From Flavobacteriales bacterium (GTDB taxonomy: Bacteria > Bacteroidota > Bacteroidia > Flavobacteriales_E > Vicingaceae), in NCBI GenBank assembly GCA_013359255.1, contig JABWCF010000024.1, forward strand, positions 1 through 33,331: a DNA stretch of 33,331 nucleotides. The letters are read 5' to 3'. How positions within the stretch are numbered: the first letter of the stretch is position 1; every line of letters starts with the position of its first letter. The notes under the pieces are model-generated. The model did no database searches. It was not told the origin of the DNA and saw only the letters and a program-made list of their open reading frames with translations. Shown here one piece after another: positions 31,499 through 33,331 of this stretch. Made by a program: the position numbers and the translations under genes.

Positions 31499-33331
31499 TT
31501 ATTGCCTCACAAATATTTTTTTTGTTTGAATGTGTTTAGAAGTATTTATTTGTAAAATATATATTCCTTGCTCCAAATTAGAAACATCGGCAGTATAAAA
31601 TGTGCCGGCAAAATGGTGTTGCCATATTGTTCTTCCGCTCATATCGAGCAAGGTAAGCTGTACATTTTCATCGATAGTGCCCAATACATTTAATTCTTGT
31701 TGTGCAGGATTAGGAAAAACCAACCACTGCTGTTTGGGCTTTTCTATGGAAACTTCCTCGTTACCCATAAGATTTTCATTTATGTTAAGGGGTTCGTGTA
31801 ATGTAATATCATGTCCTGTATTTCCGCCTGACACACGCCCTCCATCGGTACACATATTGGGGTTTATGCCTGCATGAAAATTGCTGCCTGCTTTGGCATG
31901 AAAACCAACTGTTACGCCCGGTTCTATGGTAAATTCGGCTGTGTTTATTTTTGGCTCGGCATAACTTTCGGGGCTGTTGTAAATGCTGTTGCTGTTAGGC
32001 TCTACGCTTATGTTGTTTTTTACCGTAAAATCTTGGTTATACACCATGTTGCGTTTGTACAGGCTAAGGTTTACACATTCTTTTTGCCACTGGTTTTGGA
32101 TTAAATAAGATAAACCTAAGTAATGATTTCCTTCGGCAATTTTTCCGGCTGCGTTATCATTTTGTCCATCTAGTGTAATGGCGTAGTAGTTTAAAAGTAA
32201 ATTATACACTTGTTGGTTTTGTAAATCGTGTTCATCTAAATTTCCCCACATCAATGCAGTTCTTCGGTTTGATTCGTTATATGCAACAGGTAGACCATTT
32301 TCTAGATTATCCGGACATATATAACACAAATTGTTACCGGTGTTTACCGAAAAATAAAAATCGGTTTGTCCGCTGTTATTATTATAATAAAGCAACTTGG
32401 TAAGCGTATTGGCAAAACGTTGCATATCGGTTTTTGTAAAAAGAGTTTGATTCCAAAACTGTTGTTGATAAGCATATACAGCTATAGGAAAAGCCAATGT
32501 TACTGCACCATGACTAACATCTTCGAAATACCCCGAGGCAATATGCGGATTTGGTGCACTGTAACAATCGTTTAATGGATTTGGAACGGTATGTGTTTCC
32601 CAACCGTTGGTATGCCATGTGTAGGCGTTTGTTTGTTGGCTATATAAAGTAAAAATAGGCTGAAACAGAGGCACACAAGCATGGTTGTTTATTTTTTTAT
32701 AAATTTTTGTGTTTCCTTTGTATTGTTGAGCCAAATAGTTGGACATCGCTAAATAGGTATTGCTTATTGTTTGGTTATAATTTTTATAAAAGGCACCTAT
32801 GTAAAACAGTGCTGTGGCATAACCTGCCTGTTGGTTTATTTGCAGCGGAAAATTATTGTAGGGGGTATGTCTGAACCCTAGCGGAAATTTATAAAAGTCA
32901 TTATCTATATACCATTTTAATGTTTCGTGAACTCTTTCGGCCAGCCAATTGGCATAGTCTCCGTAAGTAACAATAGTTGTTGAGGCCACTTTATGGCACA
33001 GTCAATATCTAAACTTGTACAACTTGGCAAAGGAGTATTGGCTATGGCTATAAAATCGGGGTCGTATTTTATTTTAAAGCAATACTCGGCCATAGGGCTT
33101 ATCGTATTTCCATCGAAATAAATTTGTTGGGTTAGGTTCCCATCTTTTACAATTTGCCACCAACCTTTGTTTGGATTTACGCCCCCCATTTGCTTATCGT
33201 TGCGGAATTGCTGCACAAAGTATGTTTGACTTATAAACTTGTGCAGGTAGCCTTTATCGCCTGTGGTTTTATACATGGTTAAAAACGAACTAAACACATG
33301 GGCAAACCGATCGCCTAATAAGGCATCGTAG
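31499..33331 (-). pseudogene. frameshifted secreted T9SS protein, N-terminus beyond the window
   Basis: Two overlapping frames belong to one protein. The upstream frame (from the right edge to 32917) reads YDALLGDRFAHVFSSFL through NTPLPSCTSLDIDCAIKW and then runs out. The downstream frame (open from 33001 to 31499) continues naturally with STTIVTYGDYANWLAERVHE. A single missing base between 32920 and 33001, for example in TGGCC, would join them. The visible part is rich in aromatic helices and may be an alpha/alpha-barrel enzyme, possibly polysaccharide-active, but I cannot assign a family. The C-terminus is a clear type IX sorting domain (WLVFPNPAQQELNVLG, LTLLDMSGRTIWQ, GIYILQINTS). Sequencing or assembly error is as likely as real decay. 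Confidence 0.75.

Noticed and set aside
32917-33004. Programmed -1 frameshift in the T9SS protein
   Set aside because: No slippery heptamer or downstream structure was seen; a missing base is simpler.

Overview
The window is an AT-rich stretch of a Bacteroidota chromosome. The main evidence is: promoters of the Bacteroidota type (TTG, 19-20 nt, TAnnTTTG), several secreted proteins ending in type IX secretion (T9SS) sorting domains (YPNP-like motif, short beta-rich tail), few Shine-Dalgarno sites but A-rich leaders, a TonB-plug/CarboxypepD_reg-like protein, and a complete suf operon in the order A-B-C-D-S-E-T. The class is not resolved. No tRNA, rRNA, CRISPR array, insertion sequence or phage gene was seen.

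Layout. 1-231 is the start of a secreted protein cut by the window edge, with a 9-C tract near its start codon. 391-5692 (minus) is a heme-precursor operon: a fused hemA-hemC gene, hemD, hemB, then hairpin repeats and hemL. Divergent from it, 5842-7019 (plus) holds a short ModE-like regulator, mobA and moaD (molybdenum cofactor), facing a gamma-carbonic-anhydrase-like gene. 7755-8363 is an Nfu-type Fe-S carrier. 8455-11114 is a tightly packed trio: a secreted CarboxypepD_reg + TonB-plug protein with no beta-barrel, an ECF sigma factor, and a zinc-finger/transmembrane/TPR anti-sigma-like protein. A 66-nt imperfect palindrome separates the trio from a secreted seven-bladed propeller protein with a T9SS tail (11196-12890). 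13016-14155 is an isolated P-loop ATPase with its own promoter, and lysS (14200-15711, minus) faces it.

15840-21676 (minus) is the sufABCDSET operon. Its promoter carries a perfect 21-bp palindrome at the expected transcription start, a textbook repressor position. 21870-23576 is a glycine-rich T9SS protein closed by a strong terminator. 23659-30193 looks like a signalling neighbourhood: a soluble five-PAS histidine kinase with a degenerate receiver, a small STAS-like protein, a small secreted protein, a NarL-type response regulator, and divergently two exported proteins plus a receiver-only regulator. pgk follows (minus). The right edge holds a frameshifted, incomplete secreted T9SS protein.

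How it fits together. Much of the window makes metal cofactors (heme precursors, molybdenum cofactor, Fe-S clusters). The two parts most worth following up are the plug/sigma/anti-sigma trio, which resembles FecA-FecI-FecR surface signalling but lacks the transport barrel, and the signalling neighbourhood at 23659-30193. Both functional readings are inference from domain content and gene order.
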